Shown in pieces: positions 37,256-45,980 of a stretch of DNA of 64,000 nt. The DNA is from Anaerococcus pacaensis 9403502. GTDB lineage: Bacteria > Bacillota > Clostridia > Tissierellales > Peptoniphilaceae. The position numbers and the translations under genes are program-made. Location of the stretch: NCBI GenBank assembly GCA_000308255.3, contig HG326663.1:679269-743268 (forward strand). The letters run 5' to 3'. The notes beneath the pieces are model-generated. The model did not search any database. It was not told the origin of the DNA and saw nothing but the letters and a program-made list of their open reading frames with translations. Within the stretch, counting starts at the first letter, position 1. Every line of letters starts with the position of its first letter.

Positions 37256-37471
37256 ATGAGAGAAGAGTATGAAATCAAAACTTTAAACCCTCGTAAAAAT
37301 CCGTATATCTCTAATGATAAAAAACAAATAACAATTAATTTAAATGAGGAAGTTATTAACTATTTTAAAAATCAGGCAGATCTCTATGGGATTCCATATC
37401 AGAGATTAATAAATCTATATTTGATAGATTGTGTAGATAAAGAAAAAAAGCCACATATAGAATGGAAATAA
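37256..37471 (+). CDS. brnA: BrnA-like antitoxin
   Basis: A 71-residue protein 16 bases after brnT. The C-terminal half (QITINLNEEVINYFKNQADLYGIPYQRLINLYLIDCV) is a ribbon-helix-helix (CopG-like) domain typical of BrnA antitoxins. The N-terminal part would bind the toxin. AAGGGAAA precedes the ATG. Confidence 0.8.
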   Translation: MREEYEIKTLNPRKNPYISNDKKQITINLNEEVINYFKNQADLYGIPYQRLINLYLIDCVDKEKKPHIEWK

Positions 37472-37497
37472 AGTGATGAGTTAGCTCATCGCTTTTT
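37472..37497 (+). terminator. Terminator after brnA
   Basis: AGTGATGAG / CTCATCGCT, a 9-bp stem with a 4-base loop followed by five T. Confidence 0.85.
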
Positions 37498-37503
37498 CAA
37501 TTT

Positions 37504-37538
37504 AAAACTCCCTAGCAAAAGCTAGGGAGTTTGTTTTT
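37504..37538. terminator. Second, bidirectional terminator
   Basis: ACTCCCTAGC / GCTAGGGAGT, a 10-bp stem with an AAAA loop, T run on the plus side and TTTTAAA on the minus side. It serves the minus-strand lipoprotein gene and backs up the brnA terminator. Confidence 0.85.
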
Positions 37539-37539
37539 G

Positions 37540-38502
37540 TTATTCACCTGGATACATAGTTGATGCGCCTGGGTACATTTTGCCTAGTTCTTCGAATATT
37601 AGGCCGATGTCGCCGAAGCCTGTTTCTTCGAGTCTATCCATAGCGCGTGTGTAGGCTATGTCGATTTCTTCGTTGGTCATTTGGTTGACTGAGCTTGGGC
37701 TAAATTCGTAGTATTGGATGAGCGATGTCTTTAGGGCATCGTAGTCGATTTGGCTTGATCCAAAGCGTCTTAGTTGTTGTTTTTTGCTGGTGTTGGTAGC
37801 TGGTGCATTTTCACTGTCTGCTGTGACAGCTGCTTCTTCTATTTCTTGTTCTTCTTCTACACCAAATAAGATTTCTGCTGCCTTTTCTAGGTAGTCTTCG
37901 TAGTAGGCTTCTTCGTCTAGAGCGTAAGCTTCGTGGAAGGCATTTTCTATTTCCGCATCGGTGAAGTTCCATACATCGCCAGTTGGATAGCCCCAATCGG
38001 CCATGACACGGCGTTCGTATTCGTATTTACCAGATATTTCGCCTTCTGTGGCAGCTTGCTGATAGTATTTGGCTTCAACTGATTCTAGTGGGAATTTTTG
38101 GGATAGTTCTGGATAGATCTTACCTAGTTCTTGGAAGACAAAGTCTTTGACATCCCAGTAGCCAGTTTTCTCTGACCATTCGCGGGCGTCTGTGACGAGC
38201 TCTTCTATTTGTTCATCTGTGAGGTTTTTTGCTACAGTATCTCTGAATTCACCGATATCTACTATCATCCTTCTCCATTTGTCTGTGTCTATGGCATTTG
38301 GATCTGTAGGTTCTGTAGCTTCTTCTGTTTCAGTTGTATTTTCAGTATTTTCATCATTTGTTTCATTGACAGCTTCCATATTGTCATCAAGAGCAGCGGT
38401 AATTGTTTCATCGCTTACTGGATTTGCTGGAGCTTGCTTGGTATTACAAGATGTGAGAGCTAGTGCTAAGGCTAAGCTTAATAATAAATTTTTGTTTTTC
38501 AT
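37540..38502 (-). CDS. Lipoprotein with repeated helical modules
   Basis: A 320-residue lipoprotein: the signal peptide ends in a lipobox (LTSC, Cys19). An acidic Thr/Glu-rich linker (about 20-75) leads to a module repeated about three times, with a run like LTDEQIEELVTDAREW then GYWDVKDFVFQELGKIYPE, repeated at the end as MTNEEIDIAYTRAMDRLEET then IGLIFEELGKMYPG. The middle copy is less conserved. I do not recognise a function; the repeats suggest a surface-exposed helical binding protein. Confidence 0.7.
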   Translation of the reverse strand: MKNKNLLLSLALALALTSCNTKQAPANPVSDETITAALDDNMEAVNETNDENTENTTETEEATEPTDPNAIDTDKWRRMIVDIGEFRDTVAKNLTDEQIEELVTDAREWSEKTGYWDVKDFVFQELGKIYPELSQKFPLESVEAKYYQQAATEGEISGKYEYERRVMADWGYPTGDVWNFTDAEIENAFHEAYALDEEAYYEDYLEKAAEILFGVEEEQEIEEAAVTADSENAPATNTSKKQQLRRFGSSQIDYDALKTSLIQYYEFSPSSVNQMTNEEIDIAYTRAMDRLEETGFGDIGLIFEELGKMYPGASTMYPGE

Positions 38503-38620
38503 AAGGCCTCCTAGGATTTATTTAATAGTATCATATATCGCTAATTTTGAACAGATAGAGGGCCAATTGTAATAATTTTGATATATTTTTAGGTGATTTT
38601 CCCATATTTTCCCAATAATT

Positions 38621-38662
38621 TGTAACCTTTTTGTTGCAATTGTGATGATTATAGTTTATAAT
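38621..38662 (+). promoter_or_regulatory. Promoter of the cell-wall hydrolase gene with a WalR-like box
   Basis: TTGCAA (38634-38639) and TATAAT (38657-38662) are 17 bases apart. TGTAAC-CTTTT-TGTTGC (38621-38637) matches the WalR consensus TGTWAH-N5-TGTWAH with one mismatch and overlaps the -35 element. WalR controls peptidoglycan hydrolases in other Firmicutes, which fits the gene downstream. Confidence 0.6.
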
Positions 38663-38725
38663 ATGTTTGTATCATTCAAAACTAACAATAATTGTAATTA
38701 TATTGTAATAATAAACGAGGTAAAA

Positions 38726-40600
38726 ATGAAAAAGATAAACAAAACTTTATTACTTGCCTCAACATTGTTTGTTTCATCGGTAGGCTGCCTAGCTGACAGT
38801 GCTTTTGCTGATGAGGGATATAATCTTGATGTTGAGCCAAGTCCGATAACTTATCACGACTATAATCTAGAAGATGCTCTAACAGAAGTAAATACTGACA
38901 CATTAGAAGCAGAGGCTTCTGATATAGAAACTAGCGAATTACCACAAGACACTACTACAGAAGAACTACCACAAGACAATACTACAGATAAAGCTAGTGA
39001 AGATATCATTGATAGCCAAGTAAGCGCAGAGATTGAGTCAGCAGATATAGTTAAATACGACGATAGAAACCTAGATGACATCTTCAAACTCCTAGACGAA
39101 GAAGAAGGCGAAGAAGAATTAGAAGTAGAATCTGGGGCAGAAATCACAGAAGAAAAACCAGTGGAAGCTATCGAAGAAACCGTCATCAAAGAAGAAGTTT
39201 ACTACGCACCAAAAGGCACAGGTGTGATGGTAAATGAAGGTGGAAATCTAAAATATTATGAAGATAATAAATTAGTTAAAAATGACAAAGTCATAGTAGA
39301 TGGCAAGTTCTACAACATAGATGAGACCGGTAAAGCTACCAATCCAAAAGCGATTTGGGGCAATATCGGATCAGACATATATTATATAACTGATGCCGGA
39401 TACATAGCTAAGGGTATCCACGAAATAAAAGCTAAAAAATATTATTTCAACAACGATGGTATCCTACAAACCAACAGAAGACTTGTCACAGGCGAATCAT
39501 ACTATGATGTAAATGCTGCTGGCGAAATGATCGCTCCAAGAAACAAATGGATTGATCTAAACAAAAAGACCTACTACAACGACAAAGATGGCAAGCTTTC
39601 AAAAGGCATCGTGACCATAGATGGCAAAGCTTACTACTTTGATACAGATGGCGTGCTTACAGCTAATAAAAAAATCGTAACAGATACAAAATACTATGTA
39701 GTAGATGACAAGGCTATGGTGACTAACCCTAAGAACCTTTGGTTTAACATGGGTGGCAATGTTTATAGAACAGATGAAAATGGCAACCTAATGAAGGGCC
39801 TAAGAAAAATTGATAACAAAGACTACCTATTTAACAGCGATGGCAAGATGTATAAAGACCAAAAGGTGATAAATTCTGGAAAATTCTACGAAATAGACAA
39901 AGAGGGCCTAGTAACCAATCCAAAAAATTCTTGGGTAGAACTAAATGGCCAAAGATATCACACAAATGAAGCTGGATATGTAAAAGAAGGTGTGTGGAAG
40001 ATAGATAACGAGTACTACTACTTCACATCAAACGGCCTTACACCAAACCAAGTTGTAACTCAAAAAGGTGTCCTATACACAGTAGATGCAAATGGTATTG
40101 CAACCAAGCAAGACAACAACGTTCCTGGAGAAAAATCAATCGATAAGGTTATGGAATGGATGTTCAATGCTAGAACTTTAGGACTAACCTACAATATGGG
40201 CGCAGGTCGTACTAGCGCTACACAAGCTGACTGCTCATCTGCAGTATACAGAGCCCTAATATACGGAGGCTTCCTAGAACCTACATCATGGGTAGGCAAT
40301 ACTGAGACCCTCTTCCAAATGGGAGCAAAGGGAACTATCATGTATGAAATCCAGGAAAATGAAATCCAACACGGAGATATCTTCGTATCAGGTCGCCCTG
40401 GTGCATCAGCAGGAGCTGCTGGCCACACAGGCTTTATCCTAAATCCAATCGAAGATACTATCATCCATATGTCTAGTGGTTCAAATGGTGTAGCTGTCAC
40501 CCCTAGAAAAGGCTATATGGGAGATGGCAGAGGCCTACCTGTTAAATACTACAGACTAGTTGGTGCAAATTCTGCAAATATATATATGAATAATAAATAG
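38726..40600 (+). CDS. Secreted peptidoglycan hydrolase with wall-binding repeats and an NlpC/P60-like C-terminus
   Basis: A 624-residue exported protein. Signal peptide (ADSAFA near residue 25-30), acidic linker (to about 160), then repeated units of the cell-wall-binding/choline-binding type (GKAYYFDTDGVL; KDYLFNSDGKMYKD; GQRYHTNEAGYVKEGV; EYYYFTSNGL) up to about 470. The C-terminal domain (about 480-624) looks like an NlpC/P60-type amidohydrolase or endopeptidase: ADCSSAV (catalytic Cys503), GHTGFIL (His567) and IIHMSSG (His581). The ATG at 38726 is chosen because AACGAGG lies upstream and a typical signal peptide follows; an ATG at 38642 would give no proper signal. Confidence 0.82.
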   Translation: MKKINKTLLLASTLFVSSVGCLADSAFADEGYNLDVEPSPITYHDYNLEDALTEVNTDTLEAEASDIETSELPQDTTTEELPQDNTTDKASEDIIDSQVSAEIESADIVKYDDRNLDDIFKLLDEEEGEEELEVESGAEITEEKPVEAIEETVIKEEVYYAPKGTGVMVNEGGNLKYYEDNKLVKNDKVIVDGKFYNIDETGKATNPKAIWGNIGSDIYYITDAGYIAKGIHEIKAKKYYFNNDGILQTNRRLVTGESYYDVNAAGEMIAPRNKWIDLNKKTYYNDKDGKLSKGIVTIDGKAYYFDTDGVLTANKKIVTDTKYYVVDDKAMVTNPKNLWFNMGGNVYRTDENGNLMKGLRKIDNKDYLFNSDGKMYKDQKVINSGKFYEIDKEGLVTNPKNSWVELNGQRYHTNEAGYVKEGVWKIDNEYYYFTSNGLTPNQVVTQKGVLYTVDANGIATKQDNNVPGEKSIDKVMEWMFNARTLGLTYNMGAGRTSATQADCSSAVYRALIYGGFLEPTSWVGNTETLFQMGAKGTIMYEIQENEIQHGDIFVSGRPGASAGAAGHTGFILNPIEDTIIHMSSGSNGVAVTPRKGYMGDGRGLPVKYYRLVGANSANIYMNNK

Positions 40601-40603
40601 ATT

Positions 40604-40633
40604 ACATCCTAGCTAAGCTAGGGTGTTTTTTTG
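40604..40633 (+). terminator. Terminator after the wall hydrolase
   Basis: ACATCCTAGCT / AGCTAGGGTGT (11-bp stem with one T-G pair, single-base loop) followed by seven T. Confidence 0.85.
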
Positions 40634-40696
40634 TGTAAATTTTCAAGGGTTTTATGGCAAAAATTTCTAAAAATATATATAACATTGCAAGGAAAT

Positions 40697-40725
40697 TTGC
40701 TATATTTTTCATAAACACGTATACT
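40697..40725 (+). promoter_or_regulatory. Probable promoter of the first oppA
   Basis: TTGCTA (40697-40702) and TATACT (40720-40725), 17 bases apart, 33 bases before the start codon. Confidence 0.5.
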
Positions 40726-40757
40726 AGATTAGAATATAAAAAATAAGGGAGATAGAA

Positions 40758-42977
40758 ATGAAAATTAAAAGAATTTTTTCATCTGTAATGGCCCTAGGTC
40801 TTGCAACTACTCTAGTTGCTTGTGGTGGAGAAAGCGCACCTGCAGATAATCCTGCAACTGACGGTCAAGCTACAGAAACAGTAGAAGAAACTACTGACGC
40901 TGAAACTGAAGATACAGCTGAAGATGCTGATGATACAGCGGAAACTACTGAAGAATTAAGCGCTGATGAAACAGCTGAGGTAGAAAACTTCGAATCTCAA
41001 ACAGCTGGTGATACCCTAGTAGTAGGTGTACCTACACTAAATGGTGACTTTATCCAAGGTTTTGGTAATGATGCCAATGACGTATCAGTAAGAAGATTTC
41101 TAGGTATAGAAGGTGTAAATGGTTTCTGGACTTATGTACTAGACGAAAATGGCCAAATGCAATGGAATGCAGGAGCCCTAGCTGAAGAACCAAAATCAGA
41201 AGAAAATGAAGATGGATCTATAACAGTAACATTTAAAATACGTGATGACCTAAAATGGTCAGATGGTGAGCCTGTAACAGTAGATGACTACCTCTTCTAC
41301 ACTCTACTAAAATCAGACTACAACTACATCCCAATGAGTGGTTCTATGGAAATTGGTGCAGATTCACTAGTAGGCTATGATGAATTCCACGATGGATCTG
41401 TTGATGAATTTGCTGGAATAGAAAAAATCGATGACTACACCTTCTCTGAAACCATCAAGGCAGATGAGCTCCCATACTTTGACATCGAAGCATTAGCACA
41501 AGCAACAGCAAACCCAATGCACTACATTGCTCCAAACTTAGCTGTAGCTGACAATGGTAAAAAACTTGTAGTAAAAGAAGGCTATGAAGTAACAGAAGCA
41601 GATAAAGAAAACTACATCAAATCACTAGACACTAGAATCGGTAAACTAAACGAAGCATTCGAAGAATCTTATCCAGAAACTCCAGCTGAAGATAGCGAAG
41701 AGTACGAAGGCTATCAAGCAGCCCTAGAAGAACGTGATGGACAAGTAGCAGAGCTAGAAGAAAAAAAAGAAGGCGAAGTAGATCCTACTAGACTACTAAT
41801 CGACCAAGCTATCATCTTTGAAACAGAAGACTATAGATTTAACCCAGCTGTAACTGAAGGACCATATAAGTTTGATTCTTATGAAAACAACATGGTTAAA
41901 ATGAGCCTAAACGAACACTATGCAGGCAACTTCAGAGGCGATAAGGCAACTATTCCAAATGTAATCATGCAAGTAGTTAACAAAAGTATCGCAGTAGACC
42001 TACTAGAATCTGGCGATATTGACATTTGGGAAGATGAAACTGAAGGTGGTAAAATCGACCAAATGAGAGCTGCAGCAGACCGTGGCGACATCCAAATCGG
42101 AAGTTTTGAACGTAATGGTTATGGTAACCTAACCTTCTTAGCTGACAGAGGTGCTACCCAATATAAGGAAATCCGTCAAGCTATCGCATACCTATTGGAT
42201 CGTAACGAATTCGTAGCCAACTACGCTGGTGGTTATGGTGTAGTAACAAATGGTATGTACGGTACTAGCCAATGGATGTACCATGAACGTGGGGCTGATG
42301 TAGAAAATGAAATCACAACCTACACCCTAAACATCGATAAGGCAAACGAACTACTAGATGCTTCTCCATACAAATACGAGGCTGATGGTACTACTCCTTG
42401 GGACTTTGAAAAAGCTCAAGCTGAATTTGACAATAACTTAGATAACTGGGACTATTATAGATACGATGAAAATGGTAATAGACTAGTAGTAAACCAATTT
42501 GGTTCTGATGAATCACCAATTACAACCCTTATTTCAAACCAACTTCCAGTAAATGCTGCCCAAGTAGGTATGGAATATAACGTAACAGCTGGTGCTTTCT
42601 CAACACTAGTAGACCTATACTACTATCCAGAAGAAGATGCAGAATACACAGCATTTAACATGGGTACAGGCTTTGGAACACCATTTGACCCATGGTTATA
42701 CTACTCATCAGAAGGTCCATACAACAAAACAAACACCAATGACCCACGTGCTGATGAAGTAACAGAAGCCATGAGAAGAACAGATCCAGAAGATAGAGAA
42801 GGCTACCTAGATAAATGGGAAGAATTCCAAGCATGGTACAATGACTACCTACCAGAGATTCCTCTATACTCAAACATTTATCACACAGGCTACTCAAACA
42901 GAGTACAAGGCTTTGACATCATGAGTCCAACCTGGCACTCATATGAACAAATAAATGCTATGAGCCTTGCAGAATAA
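40758..42977 (+). CDS. oppA: Oligopeptide ABC transporter binding lipoprotein (enlarged OppA, copy 1)
   Basis: A 739-residue SBP_bac_5-type lipoprotein that would capture peptides for the Opp permease. The lipobox is LVAC (Cys22), followed by an acidic linker. Binding-protein signatures include VTFKIRDDLKWSDGEPVTVDDYLF, YRFNPAVTEGPYKFDSYENNMV and REIRQAIAYLLDRNEFV. The usual length is about 540; here a helical insertion with long Glu/Lys runs (about residues 275-350) and the long linker add length. GGGAGAT precedes the ATG. A paralog follows after its own terminator. Confidence 0.9.
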   Translation: MKIKRIFSSVMALGLATTLVACGGESAPADNPATDGQATETVEETTDAETEDTAEDADDTAETTEELSADETAEVENFESQTAGDTLVVGVPTLNGDFIQGFGNDANDVSVRRFLGIEGVNGFWTYVLDENGQMQWNAGALAEEPKSEENEDGSITVTFKIRDDLKWSDGEPVTVDDYLFYTLLKSDYNYIPMSGSMEIGADSLVGYDEFHDGSVDEFAGIEKIDDYTFSETIKADELPYFDIEALAQATANPMHYIAPNLAVADNGKKLVVKEGYEVTEADKENYIKSLDTRIGKLNEAFEESYPETPAEDSEEYEGYQAALEERDGQVAELEEKKEGEVDPTRLLIDQAIIFETEDYRFNPAVTEGPYKFDSYENNMVKMSLNEHYAGNFRGDKATIPNVIMQVVNKSIAVDLLESGDIDIWEDETEGGKIDQMRAAADRGDIQIGSFERNGYGNLTFLADRGATQYKEIRQAIAYLLDRNEFVANYAGGYGVVTNGMYGTSQWMYHERGADVENEITTYTLNIDKANELLDASPYKYEADGTTPWDFEKAQAEFDNNLDNWDYYRYDENGNRLVVNQFGSDESPITTLISNQLPVNAAQVGMEYNVTAGAFSTLVDLYYYPEEDAEYTAFNMGTGFGTPFDPWLYYSSEGPYNKTNTNDPRADEVTEAMRRTDPEDREGYLDKWEEFQAWYNDYLPEIPLYSNIYHTGYSNRVQGFDIMSPTWHSYEQINAMSLAE

Positions 42978-42987
42978 AAACTAGAAT

Positions 42988-43013
42988 CGAGCTCCCTTTG
43001 GAGCTCTTTTTTG
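42988..43013 (+). terminator. Terminator after oppA copy 1
   Basis: GAGCTCC / GGAGCTC, a 7-bp stem with a 4-base loop followed by six T. Confidence 0.85.
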
Positions 43014-43083
43014 TTGGGGAAAAATAAATTCGGGCAAACATAAAATAAAAAAATTAAAATTTATATTAGACTATTGCATAAAA

Positions 43084-43122
43084 GTAGATATGAGACTTCT
43101 TAACAAGAGAAGAAATATCTAC
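43084..43122. other. Long inverted repeat in the oppA-oppA gap
   Basis: GTAGATAT (43084-43091) pairs with ATATCTAC (43115-43122); CTTCT and AGAAG inside extend the hairpin. The 357-base gap (42978-43334) otherwise contains the terminator, this repeat and the promoter. It is not followed by a T run, so it is not a simple terminator; an operator or processed RNA is possible. Confidence 0.45.
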
Positions 43123-43271
43123 TTCTACAAATGGCTTGATTTCAGTAGTTAACACATCAACTTGATAAAGTAAGTGGAATTTTTTTCAAATCGTAAAGCG
43201 TCAAATCCTAAAGTTTAACCAAATATTTGTATAAAAATACATTTAAATTTATAAAATAAATCATCAAGGTG

Positions 43272-43300
43272 TTGACAAAACAAAAAATAAGATATAAAAT
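43272..43300 (+). promoter_or_regulatory. Promoter of the second oppA
   Basis: TTGACA (43272-43277) and TAAAAT (43295-43300), 17 bases apart, 34 bases before the start. The perfect -35 suggests strong expression. Confidence 0.7.
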
Positions 43301-43334
43301 ACGAACTATCATAAATTAATGGAGGAAATACCCA

Positions 43335-45629
43335 GTGAAAATGAAAAGAATATTTTCGTCCGTAATGGCACTAGGATTAGCAACAACTCTAGCAGCTTGT
43401 GGGGGAAATACAAATCAACCAGCTGACAATACAGCTAACGAAGCTTCTACAGAAACAACTGAAGTAGAAGAAACAACTGAAGATGCAGCAGAAGAAACTG
43501 CAGATGACGCAGCAACAACAGATGATGCTGAAACTGAAGATGATGCTGAAGAAACAGACGACACTGATGACACAGCAGCAGAAGATGAAGAAGATAACCT
43601 AACAGCAGAAGACAAAGCTGATCTTGAAAACTTCGACAATGTAACAGCAGATGATACACTTGTAATCGGTTCACCTGAGATGAACGGTGACTGGATTTCA
43701 GGATGGTCAAACTCTTCATACGACGTACGTGTTCGTAAACTTATGGGTATCCAAGGTAACAATGGTTACAGCACTGTAGTTCAAGATGAAGGTGGTCAAT
43801 GGGTAAACAACCCAACAGTACTAGCTGAAGATCCAGAAGTAGTAGATAACGAAGATGGTTCTAGAACAATTACTTACAAAATTAACCAAGACCTTAAATG
43901 GTCAGATGGTACACCAATCAATGCTGACAACTACCTATATGGTGCACTACTTTACTCACACCCATCATATATCCCTGTAACAGCATCTACATCTATCGGT
44001 GCTGACTCACTAAAAGGCTATGCAGAATACCACGATGCTAGCTCAGATGTAGATTTCCTTGAAGGACAAAAGAAAATCGACGACTACTCATTCTCAGTAA
44101 CAATCGATGAATCATTCCTTCCATACTTCGAAGAAGCAGCTTTATCAGCAGCAGGTCCATTCCCACTTCATGCTATTAGCGAAAACTTAACTATCAATGA
44201 AGATGGTACAAAACTAGTAGCTAAAGAAGGATATGAACCAACTGAAGAAGAAATCAACGCTTATAAAGAATCAATCCAAACACAAATTGATAAAATGAAT
44301 GAGGACTTCGATGCTAACAACGAAGCTCCAGCTGAAGATGCAGACGAAGAAGAAAAAGCAGCTTATGATGAAGCTAAAGCAGCTCACGATGAAGAAGTAG
44401 CTAAACTTTCAGCTCGTCTAGAAGGCGACATCGACCCTACACAACAGCTAATCGAACAAGCAATGCTTAAACTAGCTAACGAATACAGATTTGCACCAAC
44501 AGTTGTAGAAGGTCCATACAAGTTTGAAAGCTTTGAAAACAACATGGTTAGACTTTCTCTAAATGAAAACTATGCTGGTAATTTCAAAGGTGAAAAAGCT
44601 ACAATTCCAAACATCATCGTTCAAACAGTTAACTCTAACATCGCAGCTGACCTTCTTGAAAATGGCGACATCGACATCTGGGAAGACGAAGCTACAGGTG
44701 GTAGAATCGACCAAATGAGAGCAGCAGCTGATGAAGGAAAAATCAAATACAACACATTTGAAAGAAATGGTTATGGTAACCTTACATTCATCACAGATAG
44801 AGGCGCTACAAAACATAAAGAAGTACGTCAAGCTATTGCTAACCTAATGGATAGAAACACATTCGTACAATCATTTGCTGGTGGTTACGGTGTAGTAACC
44901 AACGGTATGTACGGTCTAAGCCAATGGATGTACCAAGAAAGAGGAGCAGATCTTGAAGATAAGCTAACAAACTATCAACTAAACCTTGATACAGCTAATG
45001 AACTTCTAGATGCATCTCCATACAAATTCGAAGCTGATGGTACTACACCTTGGGATAAAGCAAAAGCTGATGAAGCATTTTCTTCAAACCCAGATGGTTA
45101 TGACTACTGGAGATATGATGAAAATGGTAAGAAACTAGTGGTTAACCAATTCGGTTCTGATGAATCAGAAATCACAACACTAATCTCTAACCAACTTCCA
45201 AACAACGCTAAACAAGTTGGTATGGAATATAACGTAACAGCTGGTGCATTCCCAACACTACTAAACTACTACTACAACCCAGAAGAAGATGCAGAATATA
45301 CAGCGTTTAACATGGGTTCAAGTTTTGGTACACCATTTGATCCATGGTACTCACTAAACTCTGAAGGTCCAAACAACTATACAAAAACAAATGATCCAAG
45401 AATTGATGAACTTACAGTTAAACTTCGTCAAACAGATCCAACAGATGTAGAAGGATACCTAGATACATGGGAAGAATTCCAATTAGCATTTAACGATTAC
45501 TTACCAGAAATCCCACTATACTCTAACCAATACCACACAGGTTATACAAATAGGGTACAAGGATTTGAACTAAATACACCAGTATGGGGTGCGGCTGATC
45601 AAATCAATGCAATGACACTTGGTGAATAA
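43335..45629 (+). CDS. oppA: Oligopeptide ABC transporter binding lipoprotein (enlarged OppA, copy 2)
   Basis: A 764-residue paralog of the preceding protein, with the same signal (Cys22 in LAAC), a longer acidic Thr/Asp/Glu linker and the same helical insertion (Ala/Glu/Lys-rich, near residues 315-365). Many stretches are almost identical to copy 1, such as GGYGVVTNGMYG and the ASPYKxEADGTTPWD region. I use the GTG at 43335 because GGAGG lies 9 bases upstream; the ATG at 43341 would be 15 bases away. Two binding proteins with one permease set may broaden peptide range. Confidence 0.9.
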   Translation: MKMKRIFSSVMALGLATTLAACGGNTNQPADNTANEASTETTEVEETTEDAAEETADDAATTDDAETEDDAEETDDTDDTAAEDEEDNLTAEDKADLENFDNVTADDTLVIGSPEMNGDWISGWSNSSYDVRVRKLMGIQGNNGYSTVVQDEGGQWVNNPTVLAEDPEVVDNEDGSRTITYKINQDLKWSDGTPINADNYLYGALLYSHPSYIPVTASTSIGADSLKGYAEYHDASSDVDFLEGQKKIDDYSFSVTIDESFLPYFEEAALSAAGPFPLHAISENLTINEDGTKLVAKEGYEPTEEEINAYKESIQTQIDKMNEDFDANNEAPAEDADEEEKAAYDEAKAAHDEEVAKLSARLEGDIDPTQQLIEQAMLKLANEYRFAPTVVEGPYKFESFENNMVRLSLNENYAGNFKGEKATIPNIIVQTVNSNIAADLLENGDIDIWEDEATGGRIDQMRAAADEGKIKYNTFERNGYGNLTFITDRGATKHKEVRQAIANLMDRNTFVQSFAGGYGVVTNGMYGLSQWMYQERGADLEDKLTNYQLNLDTANELLDASPYKFEADGTTPWDKAKADEAFSSNPDGYDYWRYDENGKKLVVNQFGSDESEITTLISNQLPNNAKQVGMEYNVTAGAFPTLLNYYYNPEEDAEYTAFNMGSSFGTPFDPWYSLNSEGPNNYTKTNDPRIDELTVKLRQTDPTDVEGYLDTWEEFQLAFNDYLPEIPLYSNQYHTGYTNRVQGFELNTPVWGAADQINAMTLGE

Positions 45630-45652
45630 TTAAATCAGATTATTACTAAATT

Positions 45653-45676
45653 AGCTCACGAAAGTGAGCTTTTTTA
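45653..45676 (+). terminator. Terminator after oppA copy 2
   Basis: AGCTCAC / GTGAGCT, a 7-bp stem with a GAAA loop followed by six T. It separates the binding protein from the permease genes. Confidence 0.85.
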
Positions 45677-45822
45677 GTATGATAGTTAATGTATAATTAT
45701 GTTAAATAATTAATAAGTTTTATATTGTGTTGATATAAGTTTTATTTTATATTTAGGCTACTAGCCTAGTATATAAGGGCTAGAAAAGTGATAATTTTAA
45801 TATCTGATATAAGTTCATTTAT

Positions 45823-45851
45823 TTGACAAATAGACATATTTATAATATTAT
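45823..45851 (+). promoter_or_regulatory. Probable promoter of oppBCDF
   Basis: TTGACA (45823-45828) and TATTAT (45846-45851), 17 bases apart, 130 bases before oppB. The remaining 351-base gap is AT-rich and contains no ORF that I trust. Confidence 0.6.
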
Positions 45852-45980
45852 ATTACTTATTAAAATTGTTATTTTGGAATTTTTTATCGTATAAATTTGA
45901 CATGATTTTACATACTTATTTAAAATTAAAAGTCACATGAATATTAAATTTCAATCATATAACTTATAGAAAGGGAAGTT

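Noticed and set aside
38726-40600. CRISPR or DNA-level tandem repeat in the wall hydrolase
   Set aside because: The periodicity is at protein level (wall-binding repeats) with divergent DNA; no identical direct repeats with spacers.
43415-43762. Long antisense ORFs opposite the oppA linker
   Set aside because: They are low-complexity Ser/Val- or Leu/His-rich shadows of the acidic Thr/Glu/Ala linker codons of a well-supported lipoprotein.
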